Source: Sedimentitalea arenosa
GTDB lineage: Bacteria; Pseudomonadota; Alphaproteobacteria; Rhodobacterales; Rhodobacteraceae
NCBI RefSeq assembly: GCF_016428585.1
Contig: NZ_JAELVR010000013.1
Span: forward strand, 1 to 64,000
Length of the DNA: 64,000 nucleotides
Direction of reading: 5' to 3'
Positions within the stretch are counted from its first letter, which is position 1; every line of letters starts with the position of its first letter. The position numbers and the translations under genes are program-made. The notes beneath the pieces are model-generated. The model saw only the letters and a list, made by a program, of their open reading frames with translations. It was not told where the DNA came from and ran no database searches. Below, one piece after another: positions 45,984 through 55,360 of the stretch.

Positions 45984-47309
45984 ATGCCCACGGAAATCCT
46001 GATGCCGGCCCTCTCTCCCACGATGGAGGAAGGCACGCTCGCGAAATGGCTGGTCAAGGAAGGCGACACCGTGTCCTCGGGCGACCTTCTCGCCGAGATC
46101 GAAACCGACAAGGCGACGATGGAATTCGAAGCGGTGGACGAAGGCACCATCGGCAAGCTGCTGATCGCCGAGGGCACCGAGGGCGTGAAGGTCAACACCG
46201 CCATCGCGCTGTTGCTGGAAGACGGCGAATCCGCCGATGACCTGAGCGCGCCCGCGACGGAAAAGCGCGGGGAGGCCGCGCCCGCGGCCGACGCGGGCAA
46301 GGAGGCGGCCGCCGATGGCGGCTCCGACGCGCCCGCAAGCAAGGCACCCGCCGCGCCCAAGGACTCCGACGGCGACCGGATCTTTGCCTCTCCCCTCGCG
46401 CGCCGCATCGCCGCCGACAAGGGGCTCGATCTCGCGCAGATCAAGGGCAGCGGCCCGCGTGGACGCATCGTCAAGGCCGACGTGCTCGGCGCCGAAGCGA
46501 CGCCGGCAGACACCAAACCCGACAGCAAGCCCGCGTCCGGCACCTCTGCGGAACCGGCCACGCCAGCGGCGAAACCCGCGCCGTCCGCGGACGCGGTAAA
46601 ACGCATCTACGAGGACCGCGCCCACACGGAAATCCCGCTGGACGGCATGCGCAAGACCATCGCCGCCCGGCTGACCGAAGCCAAGCAATCCATCCCGCAT
46701 TTCTATCTGCGGCGCGACATCCGTCTCGACGAGCTGCTGGCCTTCCGCGCCGATCTGAACGCAAAACTGGACTCGCGCGGCGTCAAGCTCTCGGTCAACG
46801 ATTTCATCATCAAGGCCTGCGCGCTGGCTCTGCAATCGGTGCCCGACGCCAACGCCGTCTGGGCCGGCGACCGGATTCTGCGCCTCAAGCCCTCGGACGT
46901 CGCGGTCGCGGTCGCCATCGAGGGGGGGCTCTTCACACCGGTCCTGAAGGATGCCGAAACGAAATCGCTCTCGGCCCTCTCCTCCGAGATGAAGGATCTC
47001 GCCGCCCGTGCCCGGGACCGCAAACTGGCCCCGCATGAATACCAGGGCGGCAGCTTCGCGATCTCCAATCTCGGCATGTTCGGCATCGACAGCTTCGATG
47101 CGGTGATCAACCCGCCCCACGGCGCCATTCTCGCCGTCGGTGCAGGGGTGAAGAAGCCGGTCGTGCAGGCGAACGGTGCGCTCGGGGTCGGCACGGTCAT
47201 GACGGCCACCCTGTCGGTCGATCACCGGGTCATCGACGGCGCCCTCGGTGCGCAGCTTCTTCAGGCTATCGTCGACAACCTGGAAAACCCGATGGTGATG
47301 CTCGCCTGA
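45984..47309 (+). CDS. pdhC: Pyruvate dehydrogenase E2, dihydrolipoyllysine acetyltransferase
   Basis: 441 residues. One lipoyl domain (about 1-80, [15 protein letters not shown]), Ala/Pro linker (about 85-130), E3-binding domain (about 133-170, [29 protein letters not shown]), second linker and catalytic domain (about 215-441) with the active-site [13 protein letters not shown]. It transfers the acetyl group to CoA and forms the core of the complex. E3 (lpdA) is not in this operon. Confidence 0.96.
   Translation: MPTEILMPALSPTMEEGTLAKWLVKEGDTVSSGDLLAEIETDKATMEFEAVDEGTIGKLLIAEGTEGVKVNTAIALLLEDGESADDLSAPATEKRGEAAPAADAGKEAAADGGSDAPASKAPAAPKDSDGDRIFASPLARRIAADKGLDLAQIKGSGPRGRIVKADVLGAEATPADTKPDSKPASGTSAEPATPAAKPAPSADAVKRIYEDRAHTEIPLDGMRKTIAARLTEAKQSIPHFYLRRDIRLDELLAFRADLNAKLDSRGVKLSVNDFIIKACALALQSVPDANAVWAGDRILRLKPSDVAVAVAIEGGLFTPVLKDAETKSLSALSSEMKDLAARARDRKLAPHEYQGGSFAISNLGMFGIDSFDAVINPPHGAILAVGAGVKKPVVQANGALGVGTVMTATLSVDHRVIDGALGAQLLQAIVDNLENPMVMLA
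46271..46336 (+). repeat. 66-bp identical repeat, copy 2, in the pdhC linker
   Basis: Second copy of the pdhB linker repeat at 44842-44907, identical over all 66 bases. The neighbouring lipoyl domains are similar but carry scattered silent differences, so the linker was homogenised more recently or is under stronger exchange. Confidence 0.9.
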
Positions 47310-47318
47310 ACCGGCCCG

Positions 47319-47335
47319 CCCCGGCAGTGCCGGGG
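47319..47335. terminator. Hairpin between convergent pdhC and cysE
   Basis: CCCCGGC (47319-47325) and GCCGGGG (47329-47335) with a 3-nt loop, in the 33-nt gap between the two stop codons. GC-rich with no T tail; it may serve as a boundary for both transcripts. Confidence 0.5.
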
Positions 47336-47342
47336 CCGCCGC

Positions 47343-48155
47343 TCAACTTCCGCCGCAGGGAAAGAACTGGTCCATGTTGACCGAGGGCTGATCGCAGCCC
47401 GCCTCGCCGACGATCTTGGCCGGCACGCCGGCTACCGTCTTGCAGGGCGGCACGTCCGACAGCACCACCGACCCGGCGGCGATACGGCTGCAATGGCCGA
47501 TGCGGATGTTACCCAGAACCTTGGCCCCGGCTCCGATCAGAACACCATCCTCGATCTTCGGATGGCGGTCCTCCTCTTCCTTGCCCGTCCCGCCCAGGGT
47601 CACGGAATGCAGCATCGACACGTTGTCCCCCACCACGGCGGTCTCGCCGATCACGATGGAATGGGCATGGTCGATCATGATGCCGCGCCCGATCCGGGCG
47701 GCCGGGTGAATGTCGATCCCGAAGATCTCGGACACCCGCATCTGGAAGAAATAGGCCAGGTCGTGCTGCCCGTTGGTCCAGAGCCAATGCCCGACCCGAT
47801 AGGCCTGCATCGCCTGGTAGCCCTTGAAATAGAGGATCGGCTGCAGCAGCCGGTGGCAGGCAGGGTCGCGCTCGTAGACCGCGACCAGATCCGCACGCGC
47901 CGCATCGACAAGCTCGGGACTCTCCTCATAGGCCTGGTCCGCGATCTCGCGCAGGATCACCATCGACATCTCGTTGGACGACAGCTTGGCCGCGATCCTG
48001 TAGGACAGCGCCCTCTCGAGCGTCTTGTGATGCAGGATGCAGGCGTGAATCAATCCGCCCATCAGGGGTTCGTTGCGCACCGCCTCGCGCGCTTCCGAGG
48101 TGATCCGCTCCCAAGCCGGGTCGACCTGTGAAATCTGTCTGCTGACCTGTGCCAT
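47343..48155 (-). CDS. cysE: Serine O-acetyltransferase
   Basis: 270 residues. N-terminal helical domain (about 1-140) with PLMGGLIHACILHHKTLERALS, then the left-handed beta-helix hexapeptide repeats (about 145-240) with the catalytic DIHPAARIGRGIMIDHAHSIVIGE and HSVTLGGTGKE. It acetylates serine for cysteine synthesis and normally binds cysteine synthase through its C-terminal tail; here the tail is long and does not end in Ile. Stands alone, converging with pdhC. Confidence 0.95.
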   Translation of the reverse strand: MAQVSRQISQVDPAWERITSEAREAVRNEPLMGGLIHACILHHKTLERALSYRIAAKLSSNEMSMVILREIADQAYEESPELVDAARADLVAVYERDPACHRLLQPILYFKGYQAMQAYRVGHWLWTNGQHDLAYFFQMRVSEIFGIDIHPAARIGRGIMIDHAHSIVIGETAVVGDNVSMLHSVTLGGTGKEEEDRHPKIEDGVLIGAGAKVLGNIRIGHCSRIAAGSVVLSDVPPCKTVAGVPAKIVGEAGCDQPSVNMDQFFPCGGS

Positions 48156-48653
48156 GGCATGCCATCCTTCCTTGCATCCAAGCTAGGACCCTACACCGGG
48201 AAAGGCCAATCGCAAAGCCGTTAACTCCCGAACCTCCGCAAGGCACATCATCGGCCACGCGTCCGAACCTTGTCCCGAAACGCCCGGCAACGACCAAAGC
48301 AGACCATTCCGCCGGAAGACGAAAGGTGAGTCATCGCACCGTCCGCGCCGACTCGCTCGATCAGGGCCGGCACGGCGGCCCTTGCGAGCGCGCTGCGAGA
48401 ACCGGCCCAGACCGGCATCAACCCATGGTTGCCAGCCACCGCCGCAACGTGTGAAAAGCACGCAAAATCAGCTCTGCCAGCCCCGGCCAAGCGAGAAATC
48501 GCTTAACGTGAGTTAACTTTTCGTTTACCGTTTCGAGTATCGGGGGCGACCTGCATTTGATGCGCCCGCTGCTTTTCTATTTGGGCAAATGGCACAAATC
48601 GTAACGCGCCCTTGAAGACTGAAAGTATTTTCAAATGGTTGAAAGGGATAGAT
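48156..48653. other. 498-bp gap without a supported gene
   Basis: The left part is GC-rich with only short random frames. From about 48490 the DNA turns AT-rich, with a TTAAC-GTGA-GTTAA inverted repeat (48503-48516 region) and long A/T tracts before the AAGGG ribosome site of the 48654 gene. This AT-rich part most likely holds that gene's promoter and leader. I see no RNA gene. Confidence 0.5.
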
Positions 48654-49439
48654 ATGTCGACCAGTAAACTACAACACGCTCTAGCCGCCGCAGTGATCGG
48701 CGTCGCCGGGGTTGCCGGCAGCGCCCACGCAGCGACCGTCGACACGGTCTTGTCGCTCGTCATCGACGTTTCGGGCAGTATCGACGGGACCGAATACACC
48801 ACCCAGATGAAAGGCTATGCCGAAGCCTTCCGCGACACATCGATCCAGAACGGCATCCTCGACATGGGTGGTGGTGACGTCGGCAAGATCGCTGTGAACG
48901 TTGTGCAGTTCGGCACCAGCGCTTCCGAAGTCATCGGGTTCACCATTCTTGATTCGATCATGAAGATCAACGATTTCGCGACCGCTCTCGAAGGCCAATC
49001 ACGGGTCGAAGGTGGCAGCACCGACATCGCCGAAGGCATCGATGTCGCCGCTCAGACCATCGCGTCGTGGCTGAATACGGCAGGCAACGCCGCTACACGC
49101 CGCGTGATCGACGTCTCCGGCGACGGTACTGACAACACTGGTGGCAGCGTCACAGTTGCACGTAACGCTGCTTGCCCGCCCAACGTGATCAACGGCATCA
49201 CGGTTGGTGGTGGGGCATCGCTTCTGAACTACTACCAGAACAGCGTTCAGTGTGGCACGGGCAGCTTCTCTCTTGCCGCGGCGGACTTCGACGACTTCGG
49301 TAACGTCGTGAAGACCAAGCTTCGCGCCGAGATCACTGGCGAGCCGCCCACCGTTCCGCTGCCGGCGTCCGCCGTGCTGCTGCTGGCCGGTCTGGGCGGG
49401 TTTGCCGCCTTCAAGCGCAAGCCGTCCAAGAAGAGCTGA
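48654..49439 (+). CDS. DUF1194 von Willebrand-type protein with VPLPA-CTERM sorting tail
   Basis: 261 residues from the ATG at 48654 (AAGGG upstream). Signal peptide (about 1-28), a vWA-type DUF1194 domain with the metal-site SLVIDVSGSID and VDVSGDGTDN-like loop, and a C-terminal VPLPASAVLLLAGLGG plus FAAFKRK: the three-part sorting signal (VPLPA motif, membrane segment, basic cluster) recognised by exosortase-type systems. The protein is probably cut and delivered to the outer surface. Codon use is less GC-rich than its neighbours. No exosortase is in the window. A strong terminator follows. Confidence 0.88.
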   Translation: MSTSKLQHALAAAVIGVAGVAGSAHAATVDTVLSLVIDVSGSIDGTEYTTQMKGYAEAFRDTSIQNGILDMGGGDVGKIAVNVVQFGTSASEVIGFTILDSIMKINDFATALEGQSRVEGGSTDIAEGIDVAAQTIASWLNTAGNAATRRVIDVSGDGTDNTGGSVTVARNAACPPNVINGITVGGGASLLNYYQNSVQCGTGSFSLAAADFDDFGNVVKTKLRAEITGEPPTVPLPASAVLLLAGLGGFAAFKRKPSKKS

Positions 49440-49462
49440 ACCGCTCTTTCATGATCTGACGG

Positions 49463-49495
49463 AAACGCCCCCTGGTATCGCAGGGGGCGTTTTTC
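49463..49495 (+). terminator. Rho-independent terminator after the VPLPA-CTERM gene
   Basis: AAACGCCCCCTG (49463-49474) pairs with CAGGGGGCGTTT (49481-49492), 6-nt loop, followed by more T residues. A textbook terminator 24 nt after the stop. Confidence 0.93.
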
Positions 49496-49583
49496 GTTCG
49501 CGCACGGGGCTGGATTTCAATCCGCATGCCGACTGTCGAGAACGGACACAGCGGCGCCCGCGGCCTGCACGAAAACGGATGGG

Positions 49584-50807
49584 TCAGCCCAGGTCCGCCG
49601 GCAGACACGCATAGCCTCGAAACCGCATGCGGCCGCCCCCGACGCGTACTTCGGCCAGCCGATAGTCCGGATAGCGCGCGAGGAACCGGCCAATGGCGAC
49701 GCGCGCTTCCATGCGCGCCAGCGTTAACCCGATGCACACATGCGGCCCGCCGGCAAAAGCCAGGTGCCGATTGGGTTTGCGCGTGATATCAAAATGCTGC
49801 GGGTCATCGAAGACCTCGGGATCCCGGTTCGCGGCACCGATGCAGAGATGCAGGTTGGTCCCGGCCGGAATGGGAAGGCCCCCGATCTCGACCTCGGCGG
49901 AGGTCTCGCGGTTGCCCAGCTGGTTGGGCGAGCGAAAGCGCAGGGTTTCTTCCACCGCCGATGCGATCAGATCGCCGTTTTCCAGTAACATCTTACGCTG
50001 TTCCGGGTGATCGTGCAGCAACGCCAGCCCGTTCCCGATCAGGTTGGTCGTGGTCTCATGCCCGGCGTTCAGGATGAAGATGCAGTTCTGGATCAGCTCG
50101 GTCTCGCTCAACTGCGCATCCGCGCCCTCGCCCCGGATCAGCCGGGTCAGGACGTCGATATCCGGATCGCCCGGACACGCCCGACGGCGGGCTACAAGGT
50201 CCTCCAGATAGGCAGAAAACGCCTCGACCGCCCGGTTGCCCCGCGCCAGCTGCGCCGCGCTCGGCGCGGGCTCCAGCGCGCCTAGGATGGCCAACGACCA
50301 GTCCCGCAGCGGCCCGCGCTCGGCGGGCGGTACATCCAGGAGGTTGCCGATGATCTCGATCGGAATCCGCGCCGCGTAATCCTCGATCAGGTCGACCGTG
50401 CCGCGGCCCGCCAGCCCGTCGAGCAGCGCGTCGACCGTGGCGATCAGTCCCGGCTCCATCCGCGCGATGGCGCGCGGTGTCAGCGCCGCCGCCATGATCT
50501 TGCGGACACGGGTGTGCAAGGGCGGATCGCTGAACACGAGCGAGGTCGTATGATGCAGGTAAAGCGCCGAGTCGACACCGAATTTCGGCGCGAACATCGC
50601 CTTCTTGTCCGAGATGAACAGAGTCGTGTCACGATAGACCCGGTCCAGATCGGCATGGCGGCAGAGCAGCACCGACCCGTCCGGCTGCACCAGTACTGGT
50701 GCATGGGTCAGCAACGCGTCATAGACCGGGAACGGGTCGTCGACGAAGCCCTCCGGCGGCGCGGCCAGATCGAAACCCCGCGCGATCTGCTCCTCCTCGA
50801 CCGTCAT
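49584..50807 (-). CDS. Cytochrome P450
   Basis: 407 residues, normal for bacterial P450s. I-helix oxygen-activation motif ILNAGHETTTNLI, K-helix EETLRFRSP (ExxR), and the haem-binding loop FAGGPHVCIGLTLARMEAR with the proximal cysteine. No ferredoxin or reductase gene is next to it, so electron partners are elsewhere. Soluble, no membrane anchor. The substrate cannot be read from sequence; family relatives act on terpenes, fatty acids or xenobiotics. Confidence 0.93.
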   Translation of the reverse strand: MTVEEEQIARGFDLAAPPEGFVDDPFPVYDALLTHAPVLVQPDGSVLLCRHADLDRVYRDTTLFISDKKAMFAPKFGVDSALYLHHTTSLVFSDPPLHTRVRKIMAAALTPRAIARMEPGLIATVDALLDGLAGRGTVDLIEDYAARIPIEIIGNLLDVPPAERGPLRDWSLAILGALEPAPSAAQLARGNRAVEAFSAYLEDLVARRRACPGDPDIDVLTRLIRGEGADAQLSETELIQNCIFILNAGHETTTNLIGNGLALLHDHPEQRKMLLENGDLIASAVEETLRFRSPNQLGNRETSAEVEIGGLPIPAGTNLHLCIGAANRDPEVFDDPQHFDITRKPNRHLAFAGGPHVCIGLTLARMEARVAIGRFLARYPDYRLAEVRVGGGRMRFRGYACLPADLG

Positions 50808-51240
50808 CCGCGCCTCCCTCTCCGACGCACAGGCTTGCCCGGCGCCGTCCTCAAGTCAACAGACACCGCCGGATGACAGCACGCCGAACAGGCGCTAAAC
50901 CCGGTCGCATGTCAGAGCCGGTGTCCTCCATCCGCAATCTCGGCCCCGCCTTTCAGGCGGCCTGCACCCGTGCCGGCATCCACTCGGCGGACGAGCTGCG
51001 CGCGCTCGGGCCCGATGCGGCATATGCGCGGTTGCTGGCCAGCGGGACCAGGCCGCATTTCATCGGCTATTACGTGCTGGTGATGGGGCTGCAGGGCCGG
51101 CCGTGGAACGATTGCAAGGGCAAGGAGAAAGCCGAACTGCGCCAGAGGTTTGACGCCTTGAAGGCCCGCGGACACGACAAGGGCCGCTCCGAATTCGAAG
51201 CGGCCCTCGATGCGATCGGGGTGATCGAAAGGCGGCCGGC

Positions 51241-51663
<423 letters not shown>

Positions 51664-51802
51664 CGGGCGTCTCCTTGTCTGGTGGCGAGGCGCCTGGGCC
51701 CCGGCCGATACATATCGCGCGCCGCCTAACATGGGCCGTTGGCATTGAAAAGAGACTTGTGCCGCGATTGACAGCGCAGGATTGCTGCGCCACACCGCGC
51801 CC

Positions 51803-53647
51803 ATGTTGCGCATCACCGATATCACCTATGCCGTCGAAGGCCGCCCGCTGTTCGAGAACGCCAGCGCCACGATTCCGACCGGTCACAAGGTCGGCCTGAT
51901 CGGACGCAACGGCGCCGGCAAGACCACCCTGTTCCGCCTGATCCGGGGCGAGCTGCACCTCGAGGGCGGTTCCATCACCCTGCCCGCCCGCGCCCGCATC
52001 GGCGGCGTGGCGCAGGAGGTGCCGGGAAACGAGGTATCGCTGCTCGACACGGTGCTGGCCGCCGATACCGAACGTGCCGATCTGCTGGCCGAGGCCGACA
52101 CCGCCACCGACCCGGCGCGCATCGCCGAGGTGCAGACGCGGCTGGCCGATATCGACGCCTGGTCCGCCGAGGGGCGCGCCTCGGCCATCCTGCGCGGCCT
52201 CGGGTTCGAGGCCGAGGAGCAGCTGATGCCCTGTTCGGCCTTCTCGGGCGGCTGGCGGATGCGCGTGGCGCTGGCCTCGGTGCTCTTCGCGCAGCCCGAC
52301 CTGCTGCTGCTGGACGAACCGACCAACTATCTCGACCTCGAAGGCGCGCTCTGGCTCGAGAGCTACCTGATGCGCTACCCGCACACGGTCATCATCATCA
52401 GCCACGACCGCGAGCTTCTGAACCGCGCCGTCGGCGGCATCCTGCATCTCGAGAACCGTGGCCTGACCTATTACTCGGGCAACTACGACCAGTTCGCCCG
52501 CCAGCGCGCCGCCAACCGGGCGGTGCAGGCAGCGGCAGCCAAGAAGCAGGAGGCCCGGCGCGCGCACCTCGAATCCTTCGTCAACCGCTTCAAGGCCAAG
52601 GCCAGCAAGGCCAAGCAGGCCCAGAGCCGGATCAAGATGCTCGAGAAGATGGAAACCATCCGCGCACCGGAAGACGCCGCGCGCACGGTCTTCTCCTTTC
52701 CCGAGCCCGAGGAACTGTCGCCTCCGATCATCGCCACCGAAGGCGTGCAGGTCGGCTATGGCGACACGGTGGTGCTGCGTAACCTGAACCTGCGCATCGA
52801 CCAGGACGACCGCATCGCGCTTCTGGGCAAGAACGGCCAGGGCAAGTCGACGCTGGCCAAGCTGCTGTCGGATAGACTGGCGCCGATGGCCGGCAAGATG
52901 ACCAGTTCCAACAAACTGCGCATCGGCTTCTTTGCCCAACACCAGGTCGAGGAACTGCGCATCGACGAAACCCCGCTGCAACACCTGCTGCGCGAACGCC
53001 CCGCCGAGGGGCAGGCGAAGCTGCGCGCCCGGCTCGCAGGCTTCGGCCTTGGCGCCGATCAGGCCGACACCGAGGTCGGCCGCCTATCGGGCGGGCAGAA
53101 GGCGCGGCTGTCGCTCTTGCTGGCCACCCTGCCGGCACCGCACCTGCTGATCCTCGACGAGCCCACCAACCACCTCGACATCGAGAGCCGCGAGGCGCTG
53201 GTCGAGGCGCTGACCGCCTATTCCGGTGCGGTGATCCTCGTCAGCCACGACATGCACCTTCTGTCGCTGGTGGCCGACCGGCTGTGGCTGGTCAGCGACG
53301 GCACGGTGAAACCCTATGACGGCGACCTGCCCTCCTATCGCACCCTGCTTCTGAGCCGGGACAAACCGGCGCCCAAGCCCGAGGCCCCCAAGCCCAAGCG
53401 TCCCTCGCGCGATGCGATCCTCGCGCTCAGGGCCGAGGCGCGCAAGGGCGAGGACCGGGTCAAGAAGCTCAACGACATGCGCGACAAGCTGGCCAAGAAA
53501 CTGGCCGATCCGGCGCTCTATGAAGACGGCAAGAAGGGCGAGGCCGAGGTCTGGCAACGCAAGTATGCCGAGGTGATGGACGGTCTGGACCGCGCCGAAG
53601 CGCTCTGGATGAGCGCGCTCGAGAAACTGGAGCAGGCCGAGGCATGA
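51803..53647 (+). CDS. ABC-F family ATPase (Uup/YheS-like)
   Basis: 614 residues with two nucleotide-binding domains and no membrane parts. Walker [10 protein letters not shown] and GKNGQGKST; signatures [15 protein letters not shown] and [13 protein letters not shown]; Walker [15 protein letters not shown] and [15 protein letters not shown] charged linker (about 250-290, [26 protein letters not shown]) lies between the domains and a coiled coil at the C-terminus. ABC-F proteins act on the ribosome to rescue translation or resist antibiotics; this one resembles the housekeeping Uup/YheS group. Confidence 0.92.
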   Translation: MLRITDITYAVEGRPLFENASATIPTGHKVGLIGRNGAGKTTLFRLIRGELHLEGGSITLPARARIGGVAQEVPGNEVSLLDTVLAADTERADLLAEADTATDPARIAEVQTRLADIDAWSAEGRASAILRGLGFEAEEQLMPCSAFSGGWRMRVALASVLFAQPDLLLLDEPTNYLDLEGALWLESYLMRYPHTVIIISHDRELLNRAVGGILHLENRGLTYYSGNYDQFARQRAANRAVQAAAAKKQEARRAHLESFVNRFKAKASKAKQAQSRIKMLEKMETIRAPEDAARTVFSFPEPEELSPPIIATEGVQVGYGDTVVLRNLNLRIDQDDRIALLGKNGQGKSTLAKLLSDRLAPMAGKMTSSNKLRIGFFAQHQVEELRIDETPLQHLLRERPAEGQAKLRARLAGFGLGADQADTEVGRLSGGQKARLSLLLATLPAPHLLILDEPTNHLDIESREALVEALTAYSGAVILVSHDMHLLSLVADRLWLVSDGTVKPYDGDLPSYRTLLLSRDKPAPKPEAPKPKRPSRDAILALRAEARKGEDRVKKLNDMRDKLAKKLADPALYEDGKKGEAEVWQRKYAEVMDGLDRAEALWMSALEKLEQAEA

Positions 53648-54264
53648 TCGTCGACAGCGCCTTCCTCGTCACCGCCTTCGTCACGCTCTTCGTGGTGATC
53701 GACCCGATCGGGCTCGCACCGCTGTTCATGGCGATGACACACGGGATGGCCGGCGCACAGCGCCGCGCCATCGGCCTGCGCGCCTGCCTGGTGGCGATCG
53801 GCATCCTGACCCTGTTCGCGGCCTTTGGCGAGGCACTGCTGGGCTTCATCGGCATCTCCATGGCCGCGTTCCGCGTCGCCGGGGGCATCCTGCTGTTCCT
53901 GACCGCGCTCGACATGCTGTTCGAACGCCGCACCAAGCGGCGCGAAGACCAGACCAGCGACGACGGCCACGACCCGTCCGTCTTTCCGCTCGCCATCCCG
54001 CTGATCGCCGGACCAGGCTCGATCGCGACGATGATCCTGCTGGTCGGCCAGAAACCCGGCATCGAAGGCTTCGCCCTCGTGGTCGGCGTCATGGTCTCGG
54101 TCGTCGCGCTGGCCTTCCTGCTGTTTCTCGTCAGTGGCATCCTGGCCCGCCTGCTGGGCAAGACCGGCATCAACGTGGTCACCCGGCTCTTCGGCATGCT
54201 GCTGGCCGCGCTGGCGGTGCAGTTCGTGCTGGACGGTCTGCGCGAATTCGGCTTCGCCGCCTGA
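53644..54264 (+). CDS. MarC family integral membrane protein
   Basis: 206 residues with six predicted membrane segments. The family pattern DPIGLAPLFMAMTHGM near the N-terminus and PLAIPLIAGPGSIATMILL in the middle repeat is clear. MarC-type proteins (once thought multidrug related) have no proven function. The gene overlaps the ABC-F stop as ATGA, so the two are read together. Confidence 0.88.
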   Translation: MIVDSAFLVTAFVTLFVVIDPIGLAPLFMAMTHGMAGAQRRAIGLRACLVAIGILTLFAAFGEALLGFIGISMAAFRVAGGILLFLTALDMLFERRTKRREDQTSDDGHDPSVFPLAIPLIAGPGSIATMILLVGQKPGIEGFALVVGVMVSVVALAFLLFLVSGILARLLGKTGINVVTRLFGMLLAALAVQFVLDGLREFGFAA

Positions 54265-54315
54265 AATCTGGCCGAACCGCGCCTATATCTGCCCCATGAC
54301 ACGGAGAGCGCGCGC

Positions 54316-54897
54316 ATGAGTTCCTTTCAATGGGGCAACCTGATCTACCTGATCCTGCTTCTGGCGATGATCCTGTTCTGGTTCGTGATCCAGAACCGCG
54401 GCTCGCTGGGCAAGATGGCGCAGCAGGCGCTGGCCTGGGGGCTGATCTTCGTCGGTGTGATCGCCGCCATCGGCGTCTGGGACGACATCCGCCACACCAT
54501 GGTGCCGACCCAGGGCGTGCTGACCGAGACCGGCCAGATCGAGGTGCCCCGCGCCCGTGACGGGCACTACTACCTGACCCTCGGAATCAATGGCAAACCG
54601 GTCGATTTCCTGGTGGACACCGGCGCGTCGCAGGTCGTGCTGTCGCAGTCCGATGCCGAACGGCTCGGCCTCGTGACGTCCGACCTCGCCTACACGGGGC
54701 GCGCCATGACCGCCAATGGCGAAGTGCGCACCGCGCCCGTGCGACTCGACACCGTCGAACTGGGCCCGGTGGTCGACCGCGACGTGCGCGCCTGGGTCAA
54801 CGAGGGCGAGATGGACAAGTCGCTGCTGGGCATGACCTACCTGCAACGCTGGAGCCGGATCGAGATCGCAGACGGCGCGCTACTGCTGTCACGCTGA
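54316..54897 (+). CDS. TIGR02281 family clan AA aspartic protease
   Basis: 193 residues. Two membrane segments (about 8-25 and 40-56) then a retroviral-type aspartic protease domain (about 75-190) with the catalytic FLVDTGASQVVLSQSDAERLG. One catalytic Asp per chain is expected, so a dimer would form the site, facing the periplasm. GGAGAG lies 6 nt before the ATG. It is convergent with holC, overlapping its end by 9 nt. Confidence 0.9.
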   Translation: MSSFQWGNLIYLILLLAMILFWFVIQNRGSLGKMAQQALAWGLIFVGVIAAIGVWDDIRHTMVPTQGVLTETGQIEVPRARDGHYYLTLGINGKPVDFLVDTGASQVVLSQSDAERLGLVTSDLAYTGRAMTANGEVRTAPVRLDTVELGPVVDRDVRAWVNEGEMDKSLLGMTYLQRWSRIEIADGALLLSR

Positions 54898-55359
54898 CGC
54901 CGGCCGCTGCGCCTTCATCTCCCAGCGGCCGGATTCCTCGGACCAGTATTGCGCCGGGCAGCCCGCCTCGGCCAGGGTCTTCCACTGGCCGCGCGCGCGC
55001 TCCACCGCGGACCCGTCATTGCCGTCGAACAGGATGCAGACCCGCGCCAGCGCGTCGACCTCGCCGCTGGCCACCTCGGCCCCGTCCACCGTCATCAGGC
55101 ACTCGGGCGCGTTCGCGGCCTCGGGCGTGGTGGTCAGCAGGATCGGCTGGTCGGCGTCATGCGGTCCCCCGGCAAGCCCGTGCGGCAGAAACGCGTCCTC
55201 GGGCCCCAGCCAAAGCTGCGCGTCCAGCTCGGCCATGCGCGCGGCGTCGGTGCCGCGCACCGCGACGCGCCACCCGGCCGAACGCGCCTTGCCCAGCAAC
55301 TGGGGCAAGGTGTGTTCCAGAGGGTGCCGCGTCAGGTGATAGAAATAGGCTTCGCCCAT
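54889..55359 (-). CDS. holC: DNA polymerase III chi subunit
   Basis: 156 residues. N-terminal EAYFYHLTRHPLEHTLPQLLGKARSAGWRVAV, then LDAQLWLGPEDAFLPHGLAGGPHDADQPILLTT, and LFDGNDGSAVERARGQWKTLAEAG, all typical of HolC. It links the clamp loader to single-stranded DNA-binding protein. Starts 1 nt after the pepA stop, so pepA-holC form an operon as in many alphaproteobacteria. Confidence 0.93.
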   Translation of the reverse strand: MGEAYFYHLTRHPLEHTLPQLLGKARSAGWRVAVRGTDAARMAELDAQLWLGPEDAFLPHGLAGGPHDADQPILLTTTPEAANAPECLMTVDGAEVASGEVDALARVCILFDGNDGSAVERARGQWKTLAEAGCPAQYWSEESGRWEMKAQRPASA

Positions 55360-55360
55360 C

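Noticed and set aside
43532-46606. 1024-residue open frame on the minus strand across the pdh operon
   Set aside because: It lies wholly antisense to pdhA, pdhB and pdhC, which are unambiguous. High third-position GC makes such long antisense frames common; composition is His/Arg/Gly-rich and shows no domain.
48149-48454. 101-residue plus-strand frame upstream of the vWA gene
   Set aside because: Arg/Pro/His-rich random composition, no ribosome site, and it begins inside cysE antisense.
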